From contig CM030933.1 of assembly GCA_018136815.1 (NCBI GenBank), positions 1,488,001-1,552,000 of the forward strand: a stretch of DNA of 64,000 nucleotides. The letters run 5' to 3'. Positions 53,505-63,634 of the stretch are shown here, in pieces. The notes beneath the pieces are model-generated. The model ran no database searches and had not been told where the DNA came from. It saw nothing but the letters and a program-made list of their open reading frames with translations. The DNA comes from Isochrysis galbana. Taxonomy: Eukaryota > Haptophyta > Isochrysidales > Isochrysidaceae. A program made the position numbers and the translations under genes. How positions within the stretch are numbered: position 1 is the first letter of the stretch; each line of letters begins with the position of its first letter.

Positions 53505-56500
53505 CTCGAGAACGTGCGTATGGTTTGGAGCCCCGGGTGCAACGCGAAAGCTTTGATGCGCCGGGCCAAGAGTTGGCGTACTTCTTCTCGTTGATCGTCG
53601 GAAAGAAGCCGGTCTGGATCGATGGTGGCTGAGTCGAGTAGAGATCGTTGCTCCTCGCTCAGCGCGGTGACAGGGTCACCATCCCCCTCGCTTCCAGTCG
53701 GAGTCCAGCCCCGGTGCAACTTGAAACGCACCTGGAGCGAAGCTATCGGATGCAGAGACGGCAGGGTCAGCGCATTGACCCCGGTGTGGACGATCGTCAC
53801 CGCGATGCGATGATCTTCCGTGGGCGTGACCACCGTGGGCATTACGAGAGGAGACGAATCGAGAGCCTCGCGATTTGGTAGGCGGTCGACCAGCATCGCG
53901 CAGTCCGAATGATCTCGGAGAGCTAGCGGAACCCTGACCCAGATGGTTGCGCGGTGGAAGGCAGGAATCGTCACCGATTGCTCCGTGTAGAGAAGATATT
54001 CGGACGAGGTAGACGCCGGAGCTTTGGCCGCAAACTCGTCGGCAGACTCAAAGAGAGGTGTATAGAGTGGCTGTCTAGCATCAGCAGCAGCCTCACCCTC
54101 CGATCCGGCCGGGATCTCTCGTGTTGCCGTCGACCTCTCTAGAAAGTCGACAGTCAGCGGCTGACCGGGTGACATCGAGATAGCTCCGACGAAGCCGGCG
54201 TCCGCGACTGGGGGCGGCGCCGTGGAAACTCTGACTACACATTCGGAAAGGACTCTTGAAGAGTCTTCTGAATCGCCAGAGGCCGGACGGAGGCGGAGGC
54301 TTCCTTCCGAGCTCGCGGCGTCGAGAGAAATGGTAGCGGAGTGGGCGGCCAAAAAATCGTTCCCGAGCAGAAGCATCGCGTTTCCTTCGATGACCGCGAA
54401 CGAATGACGGAAGAGGCGACCGGACAAGGAGAAGACGAGGCTAGCCCGGCCCCTAGTGATGAGAGGAAGGCCGTCCGGCCCATGTAGGTTGGGGACGGTA
54501 GCGTCCGATACGCGTTCGACGCAAGCGTCTTCAGGTAGTCGATCGAGAAGAGCAGTGGTGATTACTGACGGGCCCGCTCCAGTGTCAGCCAGGGTGCTGT
54601 TCACCGTGAGGGCAACGTCCGGGAGAACGAACCCTTGAGCTGCGCGGTCGCCATCGGCACGGCAGACCACGAGATCGCGGACATAGAGGCAGTGACGAGG
54701 GTAGAGCGGCGGCGGAGTGTCCGCGATAGATTCCACCGGAAGTGAGGTTCCGGCTCCGGGTGACAGGGTGGTTGGATTGGAGGCTAGCCTGGACGGAGAA
54801 GATTCATCGACGTGGGGCACTCGCTCGATAGCGGCGGCCACCGTCTGCGGCACGAATGGTATCGAGGAGCGTGGGGATGCCTTTGCTGAACTAGAGGGGT
54901 TAGGCACGCCATCATAGCCTAGCCCTCGACGGTCCGTCGGATGCCGAGGTTGATCCATTTGGCGTGACCATTCCTTCTCCAGGGACTTCTGCAAGTCTGT
55001 CTTCGGAAGCTTCGACAACTCGGAAAATCCGGCCGCACTGAGGCCCCTAGCGGTAGCCCCATCGCAATACAGTGCCCGTGGAGTATCCTCTCCTTCGGCG
55101 GCGTCGGAGGGCTTGGTCTCGATGGTCTGCATGCTCCGGTGTTCTGGCATCTCGGGCGTGTCATCTTCTCCCGAGTCGGGCCCGACATCCCAGGTTTCGA
55201 GTGGCCTTTCGGCTACGAACGAATTGGTCAGTTCGGCCACTCCCTCGTCGCCAGCCGTGAAGGAGGCGCTCGGAGATAGTGCATTGATGCCTTGAGAGCC
55301 CAGTCGAGACAAGATGGGAGGTTCCGACGGCTCCGCAGCTGCCGCTTGCTCAGCGATTTCTTGGGCGATGGAAGGCGTGACATCCTGCCACCGATGGACC
55401 CCCGAAATTACATCACGGTCGAAGACCTGCCACTTGCTGCGGCGCTTCTTCACCGTGTTTGGAGGGCCTGGCGTTGTAGAGCGGTCCTCTATGGGCCACT
55501 CCCACGGCAGGAAGCGGTCTCCTTCCGCCTCGGCCTCGTCTTGCGATACGTTTGTTTCCGAGTCCTCCTGATGAAGCAGGCGAGAAGCATCGGCAACGGG
55601 GCCTGCGTCCGGGATCACGACAACCGAATCAGACACTGGCGAACCGCTGGGAGGCGTGAGGTGAGAGCTAGAAGCTGCTTCGCCTCTCCCCTCCATGAAA
55701 CGAGCCAGAGCCGTCCTCGGCTCAGCCAGCTCGAAACCGGTCGAGCAAAGCGAAGGGCGTTCTCTCAAGCTGGCAGCTGCTTGGGAAATTGCCCAGTCCA
55801 CCGTGAAGTCGAGCGAACGCGACGCCTTGGCTTCGCGCGCATAACGGCGCAAGACCGGCATCCACTGGGCCGCCATTGCACCGGCAATGCCCACATAGGT
55901 GCGGCTGCGAAGGGCGCCACGGTGGGGCGACGGCGATAGATCCGCCATAGCGGATAGACGTCCCTCGACAATCTTCGAAGGCTGCAAGGACGGGAGTGAA
56001 GCCGTCAGGTACAGGCCAGTTGCTTTTTGATGGCCCGTGCCGTGCTGCCACGGCTGCACAAACTGCCGCGGTCGCAACCCCCCGACTAAGGCAGAGGCTT
56101 CCGCGTGCATTCGAGGATTTTCGACGGCAACGAAAGGCGCGTCGGCGCTTGCCATGGCGAGGAAGACTCTAGCGGCGGATTCGAGAGCCTGGCGTCGTCC
56201 CGGCTCCCGATCGAGCCACTGGCAACTCACCGCCGACAAATACGTGCACGGCGGATGCGCAACCACGAGGTCCCAACCGAGGTTTTGAATGTGAAGAGCA
56301 TCTCCGCAGAAGTGGGGAATGTAGTCGATCTCCGACGGTCGTAGATCGCACGTCGCGACGTGCGCTCCGGCGAGTAGGAACATCGAAGACACGACCCCGC
56401 TAGCTTCACCGACGACTAGAACGCGGGGTGGAGGAATCCCCTCGGCCGCGTCGAGCGTCACGGCGTCGTGGATCGCCGCTAACTCAGCGCAAAGCTCGTC

Positions 56501-57142
56501 AAAATGCGTCGGCAGTACGGCAGAGGGTGATGAATGAGTGCTCGCGTGCGGCCGCCGCACGGCTAGAGCAGCTTCGGCGAGATGGCGGGGCAAGATGACG
56601 GAGGAACCGCTAGCCCGGGCACGGGAGGCGGCTAACATTTGGAGCTCGCGCGTAGGGGCGCGGGCAGTTGCAGTAGACTTGGCGGCCGAGGAACAACCAA
56701 CCACGGCGATCCGGTGGATGGCCTCGGCAACGGAATTCAGGGGAAGGAGGTCGTCGCCCTCGAGTTTCGGTGGGCTAGACCTGAAGGGGGTTGGCTCCGG
56801 CGGGCGATCCCTGGAACGGGGATCCTCCGGAGAGCCGAGAGAAAGAGGAGACGCCGGCGTCCGTATGGTGCGCGACGAGGGATCGTAGTCGACGGCCCCT
56901 GCGTCTCCCGAGTCTGCGGTGGCCACGGCGTGAGCGCGGAAAGCCGCAGCTCCCTTGGAACCTTCATCTTCATTGACTCCGGAAGCCGACCACTCCGGAA
57001 GCCGACCCTTCCGGGTCGGGAACCAGATCAGAAACGAGAACGGGTGCAACTTCGAGACGAGAGAATGAACACGATGACGGAGAAATATAACGAACCGGGG
57101 AGAGAGGTGAGGAGGAGGCACTAGTCTCCGCCTCCACTGCAC
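53423..57142 (-). CDS. Polyprotein segment: methyltransferase-like domain and aspartic protease
   Basis: Long open frame, about 1,240 codons as read from 57142; real coding probably enters near 57000 from another frame. Residues about 239-430 (56430-55850) have the ordered motifs of a C5-cytosine methyltransferase of the kind seen in phages: VLVVGEASGVVSSMFLLAG (motif I), ATCDLRPSE, VVAHPPCTYLS (motif IV, catalytic Cys), VAVENPRM (motif VI), QPWQHGTGHQKATGLYL (motif VIII) and YVGIAGAMAAQW (motif X). A ~350-residue disordered linker follows. The protease has LADTGAGPSVI (near residue 852) and LLLGNDFLAAHSA. The frame ends in the region joining to RT. No nanos- or chromodomain here. Confidence 0.85.
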   Translation of the reverse strand: MQWRRRLVPPPHLSPRFVIFLRHRVHSLVSKLHPFSFLIWFPTRKGRLPEWSASGVNEDEGSKGAAAFRAHAVATADSGDAGAVDYDPSSRTIRTPASPLSLGSPEDPRSRDRPPEPTPFRSSPPKLEGDDLLPLNSVAEAIHRIAVVGCSSAAKSTATARAPTRELQMLAASRARASGSSVILPRHLAEAALAVRRPHASTHSSPSAVLPTHFDELCAELAAIHDAVTLDAAEGIPPPRVLVVGEASGVVSSMFLLAGAHVATCDLRPSEIDYIPHFCGDALHIQNLGWDLVVAHPPCTYLSAVSCQWLDREPGRRQALESAARVFLAMASADAPFVAVENPRMHAEASALVGGLRPRQFVQPWQHGTGHQKATGLYLTASLPSLQPSKIVEGRLSAMADLSPSPHRGALRSRTYVGIAGAMAAQWMPVLRRYAREAKASRSLDFTVDWAISQAAASLRERPSLCSTGFELAEPRTALARFMEGRGEAASSSHLTPPSGSPVSDSVVVIPDAGPVADASRLLHQEDSETNVSQDEAEAEGDRFLPWEWPIEDRSTTPGPPNTVKKRRSKWQVFDRDVISGVHRWQDVTPSIAQEIAEQAAAAEPSEPPILSRLGSQGINALSPSASFTAGDEGVAELTNSFVAERPLETWDVGPDSGEDDTPEMPEHRSMQTIETKPSDAAEGEDTPRALYCDGATARGLSAAGFSELSKLPKTDLQKSLEKEWSRQMDQPRHPTDRRGLGYDGVPNPSSSAKASPRSSIPFVPQTVAAAIERVPHVDESSPSRLASNPTTLSPGAGTSLPVESIADTPPPLYPRHCLYVRDLVVCRADGDRAAQGFVLPDVALTVNSTLADTGAGPSVITTALLDRLPEDACVERVSDATVPNLHGPDGLPLITRGRASLVFSLSGRLFRHSFAVIEGNAMLLLGNDFLAAHSATISLDAASSEGSLRLRPASGDSEDSSRVLSECVVRVSTAPPPVADAGFVGAISMSPGQPLTVDFLERSTATREIPAGSEGEAAADARQPLYTPLFESADEFAAKAPASTSSEYLLYTEQSVTIPAFHRATIWVRVPLALRDHSDCAMLVDRLPNREALDSSPLVMPTVVTPTEDHRIAVTIVHTGVNALTLPSLHPIASLQVRFKLHRGWTPTGSEGDGDPVTALSEEQRSLLDSATIDPDRLLSDDQREEVRQLLARRIKAFALHPGLQTIRTFSRWSCHSTPALFLTGTLRLEWAAQASSS

Positions 57143-57725
57143 GAGAACCTACGGTAGACAACGACAATTTGTCCGCAGAGCGGCTCCGGCTATGGCCCTT
57201 GGGAGAGAGGTCTCCAGTGGGGTCCCGCCGGGAAAGAGCAGAAACAGGTAGAGCACCAACAACATTTTCGGACGCGGCAGCGGCCACGTCGGACCTATCC
57301 ATAGAACCTAGAGCAGAAGATGATACCGAGTCGACAGCCCTCGAGGGCTTCACAACCGATTGTTTACGAAACGAAGAGACCGAAGACGCGTCGAATCTAC
57401 CTAGCCCACCCCCTTGGGCAGGGCCGTCGGGGGGTGAATCCAGGGATGAAGATGCGTCGAAAGACCTAGGAGAATTAGAAGAAACCGAAGACAGCATAGT
57501 GTCCGTAGAAATAGATTCCAAGAGGGGCAGCGAGCGAGAATCGGCCCCTAACATCCTAATAGCGTGCGGAGTAATAGAAGAACTTGTAGACGTACACGAA
57601 TTTCGGAGAGTCGGGTCGCGACTATCTCCGGGGCAAACCTGTTTCCAGGAGCCCGGGTCAAGTGTCGACTCCGGCTTCCGAGATAGCCGTTCGGCGGGGG
57701 CTTCAGCCGGCGAGGCGGCTCCCAC
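56970..57725 (-). CDS. Ser-rich spacer at the start of the second polyprotein
   Basis: 251 codons, Ser/Asp-rich, probably disordered, between the Gag stop (57891) and the methyltransferase-containing frame. A tandem duplication of TCCGGAAGCCGACC at 56979-57005 lies at the frame change and may have caused it. Confidence 0.55.
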   Translation of the reverse strand: MGAASPAEAPAERLSRKPESTLDPGSWKQVCPGDSRDPTLRNSCTSTSSSITPHAIRMLGADSRSLPLLESISTDTMLSSVSSNSPRSFDASSSLDSPPDGPAQGGGLGRFDASSVSSFRKQSVVKPSRAVDSVSSSALGSMDRSDVAAAASENVVGALPVSALSRRDPTGDLSPKGHSRSRSADKLSLSTVGSRAVEAETSASSSPLSPVRYISPSSCSFSRLEVAPVLVSDLVPDPEGSASGVVGFRSQ

Positions 57726-57890
57726 CGTCGAGGACTGAATAGAGCTAGAGACAGGGGGAGAATCGCCGCGTCGACAGCTCTTCTCCCCAAGCGGCGTAGG
57801 GATCGGATCGGGATGGTGGTGGTGGCGTTCAGGCCCACCGCCCGCGATGTTCTCCGCCAGGGTTTGAAGGACGGGGACCCCGCCGGACCC

Positions 57891-60608
57891 CTACTGAGGC
57901 TTAACCCGGACCATCGAGCGAAGAAGCTTATGAATGTGCTCGTCCGATCCGCACTCTCCGCAGCCAGCCTCACACAGAAAGCGGATATATGGCTGACAGA
58001 TGACGGGGTTGTGAGCACCGTCTCCCGTGCCATATTTCCAGGCTTCGCTGGCTGGAGTGCCAGGAGGAGCGTGAGGTCGGAAAGCGCAGAAGGCACAGCC
58101 GTTTTCGTTCGTCCATTCGGTGATTCCCCTATTGATATCGTCCGTCCGTGGAGTTTCCATTGAATTATCGGCCGGTCGGCACTTTGCTAGCGCCGCCGAG
58201 ACCCTTGGGTGCTTGGCATAGCCTGCTACGGCCCAGAAGCGGGCTCGGGCCCGATTCCAAAGCTCGGGCGTCCACCGGGATACGCCCAAGTCAGGCGGTA
58301 GCCCTTGGCCGTTCGCCGGCGGATCGCAGCGACGGCTGGGCGGCCGAGACGAGCCTCCCTTTCGACCGGGTGGATCGGTTAGTATAGCCGGCAACGGTGA
58401 GTTGGAGTGGTAACTTGCCGGCGGTGCAGCAGCCCGATAATCAGGCTTCGAAGCAGGCGAGTGTCCCTGTCCGCGAAGAGCTTCAGCCACGGTGGCTTGG
58501 ACAGCTGCCTGCACGGCGGCGACCATGTCCGTGGTCGAAGCGGTCTTCTGGGACGAGGATGTCTCGTTCTTTGCCTCGCCTGAGGCCTTAGTGCGTACGC
58601 TAGCCGCGGTTTGCTTCGTCGAGGTCCGGGATTGATGACGCTTCACCCGGGCCTGCTCGTAAGGGCTGAGGTACCGTTGGCAGAGGTTGACGCACGAGAG
58701 CGCCGACCGACCTAGCTCGTGGTTCTCTACGCGGAAACGAGTCTCCGCGAGCACCTCCGCAAATTTAATAGCATTGTCGACGCCGCGCTGAGGATCAACC
58801 TTATCGTTCCGAATGATTTCCTCGAACCTCTGGTTGATCTCATGGGCCATGTTTGGATGATCCCACACGTTGGTGGAGTCAACCGCGGAATCGCCAAGCT
58901 TGCGGATGTAGGCGCGAACCAAATTCTTGCTGAGCTCACATAGATCAGCGCCGGCCTCGCGCTCCCTCATGCGGTCCCACTCCATCGACGCCGAGTCTTT
59001 CGCGAAACCATCGGCCCCGTTTGCGAAGGTCCCGTCGCATTTGCGAAGAAGGACGTCAGCAGCGAGGACAGGATTGAGAGCGAGGGCCCGGTCCTCCACT
59101 AGATCGAGGAGGAAGGCGAAGATGCGAGAATTGCCGCTGGAATTGGCTCCGGCTGCCGCGAGGAGGGAGGTAAATATTTCGCGATGATCGCAGCCGAGCG
59201 CTAGTGCCCGCTCCAACGGCTTGATGAGAGTTAGCCGAAATTCGTTCCAGGCTGTCGCCGCGGTTTGAACGTTATCGGAGGCGAGGGCCTTTGGGAAGCG
59301 GAGCTCCGAAAGCTCTTTGCCCATCCTGACCTGATGGTGAAGGGTTTGCTCTGCTGAGAAGCGGCTACGCACCCATTTGAGCAAGTGGTCCTCCTCCATG
59401 AAAATTCGGCAATGCCAAACGTTGCCCGCCAGGGAGAGGTTGCTCTTCAAAATGGTATGGATGAGCTCATGCTCGTCGGAGTCGCGGTAAAGGGCGGCCA
59501 GATCGCGTGAGGGCAGGGCGAGGAGATTTTTCCACTCGCTTACAACTGCCTCTCGCTCATCCATCCCCACCGCAAGGCAGGGGTCGCGAGGGTGGCGGAA
59601 CGGCACCACCGGGGTCGGGCCCCGGTGAGGGCTCTGATCCTGGCGGCGGGGTTCCGATTTGGAGGTCGGGTACGCCGACCGTGGAACCCTAGTAGCCGGA
59701 GAGGCGTGGCCCTTTGGGTCTAGGGCAGGAAGCTCGTCCATGGATGGTTCCCTCTGAGCCGGCCTAGCAGAGTCCGCAGCCGCCTCGGTCCGATCCATGG
59801 ACGGACTTGAAGTGGGCTCTTGGCGGGCTTGGAGTAGCTGAGTCAGGGCTTTGAACCCTGCTTCAACTTGATCTCGAAGAAGCCCCTCCCTCGCCTCTGC
59901 CGCGGCAAGGGAGGACTGTAGGCGCTCCACAGCCCCTTTGAGGGTGTTGGTCTCCGCTTGAAGCCTCACCATTTCCGCATCGTGACGCGCCGCGGCCGTC
60001 TCAATTGGAGGGTTCTCTTGATCAAGGACACCCCTTGATGACGGCGGGGCATAGTCCCGGTAGGCTGGGTTTCGGAAGCTGATCACCTCAGCTTCACCCA
60101 CTTCAGACTCATCATCTCGAAGGTGAGGAGGCGGGTCAAATTGAATCAGAGGGAGGGGACCCTCCTCCACCTCATTGGCCAACTCAGCGACGCTGAAGTT
60201 GGCTTCATGCGGGAGAGGGTCATGCCCCACCATGGCCCGCTGTGATTGCACCCGGTGGGTGCCGAAGGAAGCGGACAAATCCTCGCCATCCGCCACGAGC
60301 TGATCGGAGCCAGTCGTGGAGATAGCAGCCGGGGTGATGGGTGCCATTGGTGTAGCCTCAGAAGCCGTGGGATCACTCGGACATCCCACGGGAGCAAAAG
60401 CTGCAGCGGGCAGAGAAGGTTCCCTGAGGGGTTCCTCCTCTGCGGCCGAGGACGCAAGCTTCGATTTCGTGCTTGTCGAGTCGAGCGGAGCCGGAGGGCT
60501 CTGAGCCACTCCGTCGCGAGCGGCACCGGCGGCTAGCGCGGCGCTTTGTCCCTCCTCCCCACCGGGAGTCGGGTGAATGAAATTCTGGACTGGGTCGGGC
60601 AACCCCAT
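57891..60608 (-). CDS. Gag-like protein with C-terminal Cys/His cluster
   Basis: 905 aa from the ATG at 60608 to the stop at 57891. Acidic, disordered N-terminal third; a coiled coil (EMVRLQAETNTLKGAVERLQ and on, about residues 215-270); a helical capsid-like region (about 400-650, WVRSRFSAEQTL through LCQRYLSPYEQAR); a basic linker. The C-terminal cluster has GCAFC, then HNPVIC, YIRFLCEAGCGECGSDEHIH. The Cys/His spacing is not the usual CCHC knuckle and resembles a pair of Nanos-like fingers (comparison by eye). The frame is open upstream to 60773 without an ATG. Confidence 0.85.
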   Translation of the reverse strand: MGLPDPVQNFIHPTPGGEEGQSAALAAGAARDGVAQSPPAPLDSTSTKSKLASSAAEEEPLREPSLPAAAFAPVGCPSDPTASEATPMAPITPAAISTTGSDQLVADGEDLSASFGTHRVQSQRAMVGHDPLPHEANFSVAELANEVEEGPLPLIQFDPPPHLRDDESEVGEAEVISFRNPAYRDYAPPSSRGVLDQENPPIETAAARHDAEMVRLQAETNTLKGAVERLQSSLAAAEAREGLLRDQVEAGFKALTQLLQARQEPTSSPSMDRTEAAADSARPAQREPSMDELPALDPKGHASPATRVPRSAYPTSKSEPRRQDQSPHRGPTPVVPFRHPRDPCLAVGMDEREAVVSEWKNLLALPSRDLAALYRDSDEHELIHTILKSNLSLAGNVWHCRIFMEEDHLLKWVRSRFSAEQTLHHQVRMGKELSELRFPKALASDNVQTAATAWNEFRLTLIKPLERALALGCDHREIFTSLLAAAGANSSGNSRIFAFLLDLVEDRALALNPVLAADVLLRKCDGTFANGADGFAKDSASMEWDRMREREAGADLCELSKNLVRAYIRKLGDSAVDSTNVWDHPNMAHEINQRFEEIIRNDKVDPQRGVDNAIKFAEVLAETRFRVENHELGRSALSCVNLCQRYLSPYEQARVKRHQSRTSTKQTAASVRTKASGEAKNETSSSQKTASTTDMVAAVQAAVQATVAEALRGQGHSPASKPDYRAAAPPASYHSNSPLPAILTDPPGRKGGSSRPPSRRCDPPANGQGLPPDLGVSRWTPELWNRARARFWAVAGYAKHPRVSAALAKCRPADNSMETPRTDDINRGITEWTNENGCAFCAFRPHAPPGTPASEAWKYGTGDGAHNPVICQPYIRFLCEAGCGECGSDEHIHKLLRSMVRVKPQ

Positions 60609-60631
60609 TCGGGTGTATGGACAGGGAACGA

Positions 60632-61808
60632 ACGGCGAACGAAGGACTGTGGGGCGGCGAGGCGCTCCTAGCGGCCCTAGTGTGATGGGTTGTAAGAGAT
60701 TGTTAGACCTACAAAGAACTCTTCCCTCAGGGAGGGAGCCTAAGCTGCTTGAGTGCAGCGACGCAGCGAACAACGACGGACAACGAAGCTGAGAACAACA
60801 GGTTACACCGACTCACGAACACACCGGAATCATTCACCTAAACCAAGCAAATTATCAAGCAACCGCGACCCCAAATCACCGATAACTCAAACACGTCGCG
60901 AGAGACGGAGAGAGAGAGCGAGAGAGAGAGAGAGACTCCGCAGCGACGGCCGGAGCGTGTCTCCGTTGTAACTTCCCACGTAGCGGAGAGTCCGAAGGGG
61001 AGCGTCCTGTCGCGCGACCACGGCGATCACTTTGGATACAGATCGCAACGAGATGTCTTCACGACAGAGGAAATCTTGCCGTTGAGCGTGAACCTTCTAG
61101 ACGCTTCTAACGAACAACCCTGAGTAGCAACCAAGGGGAAGGAACACCAAAGGGGCCAAGGCTTGCATGTAACTTGCATCAAGGGGAAAGATTCCCTCAC
61201 CTAGGAAGCGAACCTACACCGGTCTCCAAGGGGAGATGGCAAATTAAACCTCAAATCTCGAGCGGCTAGAGCAACCGACTCGCTCGCCAAAACCTTGACC
61301 GAGAAGAAAGAAGCAAGGACCTACAAGCCAAGGGTAGCGGACCTAGGGAATGTGAGAGGAAGTTTCCGAACGCCAACGCGAACGCCAAACGCCGGAAGGC
61401 AACGAAACCCTAACCAAGCCAAGCGGAACCTACGAAGAACAGGCCTGGACGACAACGACAACGAAAGTGAAAGTGAGCAAGTCCCAAGCAAGAACCGGAA
61501 CTCAACAAGAAACAACAAGCCTTGCAAGAAGCTAAACAAGCCTTCACAAGGTAACTCGAGAGCCTGAGACAAGCGCGCAGCGAGCAACAGGCGACCTGGC
61601 TCCTTTGGGTCAAGATTACCCGAAAGGAGGAAACCTGGAATCTAGACCTGACAAACAGGCTAGAAGGAACGAAACGAGAACTCGAATTCTAGATCGCTAG
61701 GGACGAACCCTACCAACCTAGAAGTACCTGAGCTTCACCGTGTGGCCGCACGGCGAAGGACCTGGAAATAAGAGCCTGGAAATCGCATCATCTAGGATGA
61801 ATGCGACA
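60632..61808 (-). repeat. 5' LTR plus leader of the retrotransposon
   Basis: Closely matches 9501-10670 along its length, including a GA microsatellite at 60905-60935. The outer end is GAATGCGACA at 61808. The inner LTR boundary and tRNA primer site could not be fixed because the 3' LTR is truncated by the gap. Confidence 0.85.
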
Positions 61809-62582
61809 AAGCCCCCCCTCTCTCCATTGCTCCCCTGCAGTGCGGGGGAGGAACCACCCATCCTCCTGGCATGCCTTATGGCTAAGGCATGGAACAGGTT
61901 TGTAATTGTAATTGTAAGATACCTAGATATCTTCTAGATAGTCTCGCATTTTCACTGTGAACTGTGCACCCACGCATACGTGCCGCGCGTGCGCTCGCGC
62001 GAGCTGCACGGCCAAGTGGGGAGTTGCTTTTCGGCGCGGGCGCCACGGCCGACGCGGAGCTCGCGTGGCTGCGCAGTTTGAGACTGAGAAGAAGGTGGGC
62101 ACGAGGCGTCCCCCCTGCCCCATGCTAAACTAAGTGCTAAGTATAAACTTAGTTATTAGTTAAAGTTGCCGGCACGGGCGTTGAAGAAGGAGAGAAACTC
62201 GCTAGGGCGCGGGAGCAAACCGCTCCCCTCCCTCCCCTCCCACACCCAAGACACCCGTGTAGCGCACGAGGGGTGATGCCGCAAGGCAAGATGGTAAGGA
62301 AGGGATGGTGAGTAAGGGCGTGGCTGCGAGCTGCGAGGAAGGAACGCAGGGCGGCCGCGCTTGTGCTGGCGAGGAATATTTGGAGCAGTTTTTGCTAGAC
62401 CAAGGGTATGACACACGTGTATGACGGCCTCCGACCATAGACGTAGCCGCCGAACGTCGCCGCGGGCTACTGCCGATGGCAAACTTCGCATACGTACCGC
62501 ACCAAGCCAAGGCCGAAAGCGTAAGATGGTCTGAAGCAGATTGGTCCACGCTTAAACCAGAGCTTCGCTAGATTAGTGGGAT
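61809..62582. other. Intergenic, repeat remnants
   Basis: 61809-61876 is the inverse of 37690-37752 and 62100-62163 resembles 37757-37805. The rest has no gene. Confidence 0.55.
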
Positions 62583-63634
62583 CTACAAGAGCGTCTCTTG
62601 TCTCCCGGCTTGCTTTCGGAATGACAATGCAAGCCAGCGTGCCCCCAAAGCGAGCAGCACAAATAACGTGAAGCCAAGTGTGCCGGCGATTGCCGTCTTC
62701 ACGACCACCCTGCGGCTTTTGGCTTGCGCCTTGGCCACCTCTTGGCCAAATTCTGCCTCAAAGTCTGCCGACGCTGAGGCATATCGTCGATACGCCGTCG
62801 CTCTTCCGCACGAGATCTGCACGTCAAATCGGGTCTTAGTGGAAGTGACCGACGGTTGCACGTCCGCTGCTGTCTGAGAATCATCCTCATAAGATCCATA
62901 CGTGGCATCGCTCGATGGATTTGTGAGCCGCTCCCCAACCTCATCGTCAACATCAGCATAATCCCCCAGTGCGTCGTCCAGATCGTCCCACTTCTCCCCT
63001 GGGCGTGAGCGCTGTAGGTACGCCACGACCGAGCAGTTTTGACCACGCCGCTTGAAGGTGGAAAAGAGTACATTGGTGCGCCCCCGATCCGCGTACCAGC
63101 CATCCTCGTCATTCTCCCACGCGGAACGGACAAAGAATCGATTTCCGTCGGGAAGAGGGACCGTGAAAGAGTGACCATCCACACGGACAGGCATGCGGAA
63201 CATCGAAGTGAGCCCTGCAATGTAGAAGAAAGGATGGCAAAGTGGGTCCATGCTCACAGGCGCATTGTGGGTGCAGCAGGCAAGGGGTCAAGGAAGGTGC
63301 GAGATGTAGCGCAACGCGCCTCACCCAGCGGCTCAATTATCGGGATGTGTACGTCTACATCAAAGTTCGCTGGCCCGTTGCAGATGAAGTGAAGCTCGTC
63401 GAAGCCAACGGCATAGTCGAGCGTGGCCGCTGCAGAACGTAGCGGCCAGAACACTCCTATCTCGACAAAGAGGTCGTCCCACTTGCCCGCGAGAGCAGTC
63501 GAGAGCCAAGGACTTCCCTTGCACAGCGCAAGACTCGGGTGGTCGACCTTCAGCGGCGCAAGCGGGCTCATCGGGATGCCAAGCGGTGGTGCGGGCGGCA
63601 TCTCCCATTGCTGCCGTAGGCTGCCGAACCACAT
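62583..63634 (-). CDS. Unknown membrane protein with C-terminal anchor
   Basis: Two exons, 63634-63325 and 63214-62583, intron GT-AG (110 bp) with a good pyrimidine tract; 313 aa. The N-terminal part (KWDDLFVEIGVFWPL, GFDELHFICNGPANFDVDVH) and exon 2 (FRMPVRVDGHSFTVPLPDGN, WENDEDGWYADRGR) look like beta-rich soluble domains. An acidic stretch (DDLDDALGDYADVDDEVGE), a basic region (KAQAKSRRVVVK) and one membrane helix (AIAGTLGFTLFVLLALGARW) follow, with a short basic tail: a probable tail-anchored or type II topology. The frame is open upstream of the chosen ATG, so a further N-terminus is possible. Family not recognised. Confidence 0.7.

Larger units (their letters stand above)
49540..61808 (-). 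mobile_element. Ty3/Gypsy chromodomain retrotransposon with a methyltransferase-like domain
   Basis: Minus-strand element of at least 12.3 kb. Order: LTR and leader (about 60632-61808), Gag (60608-57891), linker, methyltransferase-like domain, aspartic protease, reverse transcriptase, RNase H, integrase, chromodomain, 3' LTR (49540-49840, cut by the gap). RT before integrase, a GPY/F-type module and a chromodomain place it in Ty3/Gypsy chromoviruses. LTRs end in TGTCGC...; a short purine stretch (GGTGGG) precedes the 3' LTR. The aligned 300 bp of the two LTRs are nearly identical, with a few small indels and very few substitutions, so the insertion is young. The right flank (61809-61876) is another dispersed repeat. 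Confidence 0.95.

Noticed and set aside
60609-60773. Gag N-terminal extension beyond the ATG at 60608
   Set aside because: The frame is open but has no ATG and lies in the conserved leader; it opens at a TTG.
61240-61300. Sequence ACTCGCTCGCCA as retrotransposon primer-binding site
   Set aside because: It resembles a tRNA 3' end but lacks a proper T-arm match, and the LTR inner boundary cannot be fixed because the 3' LTR is cut by the gap.
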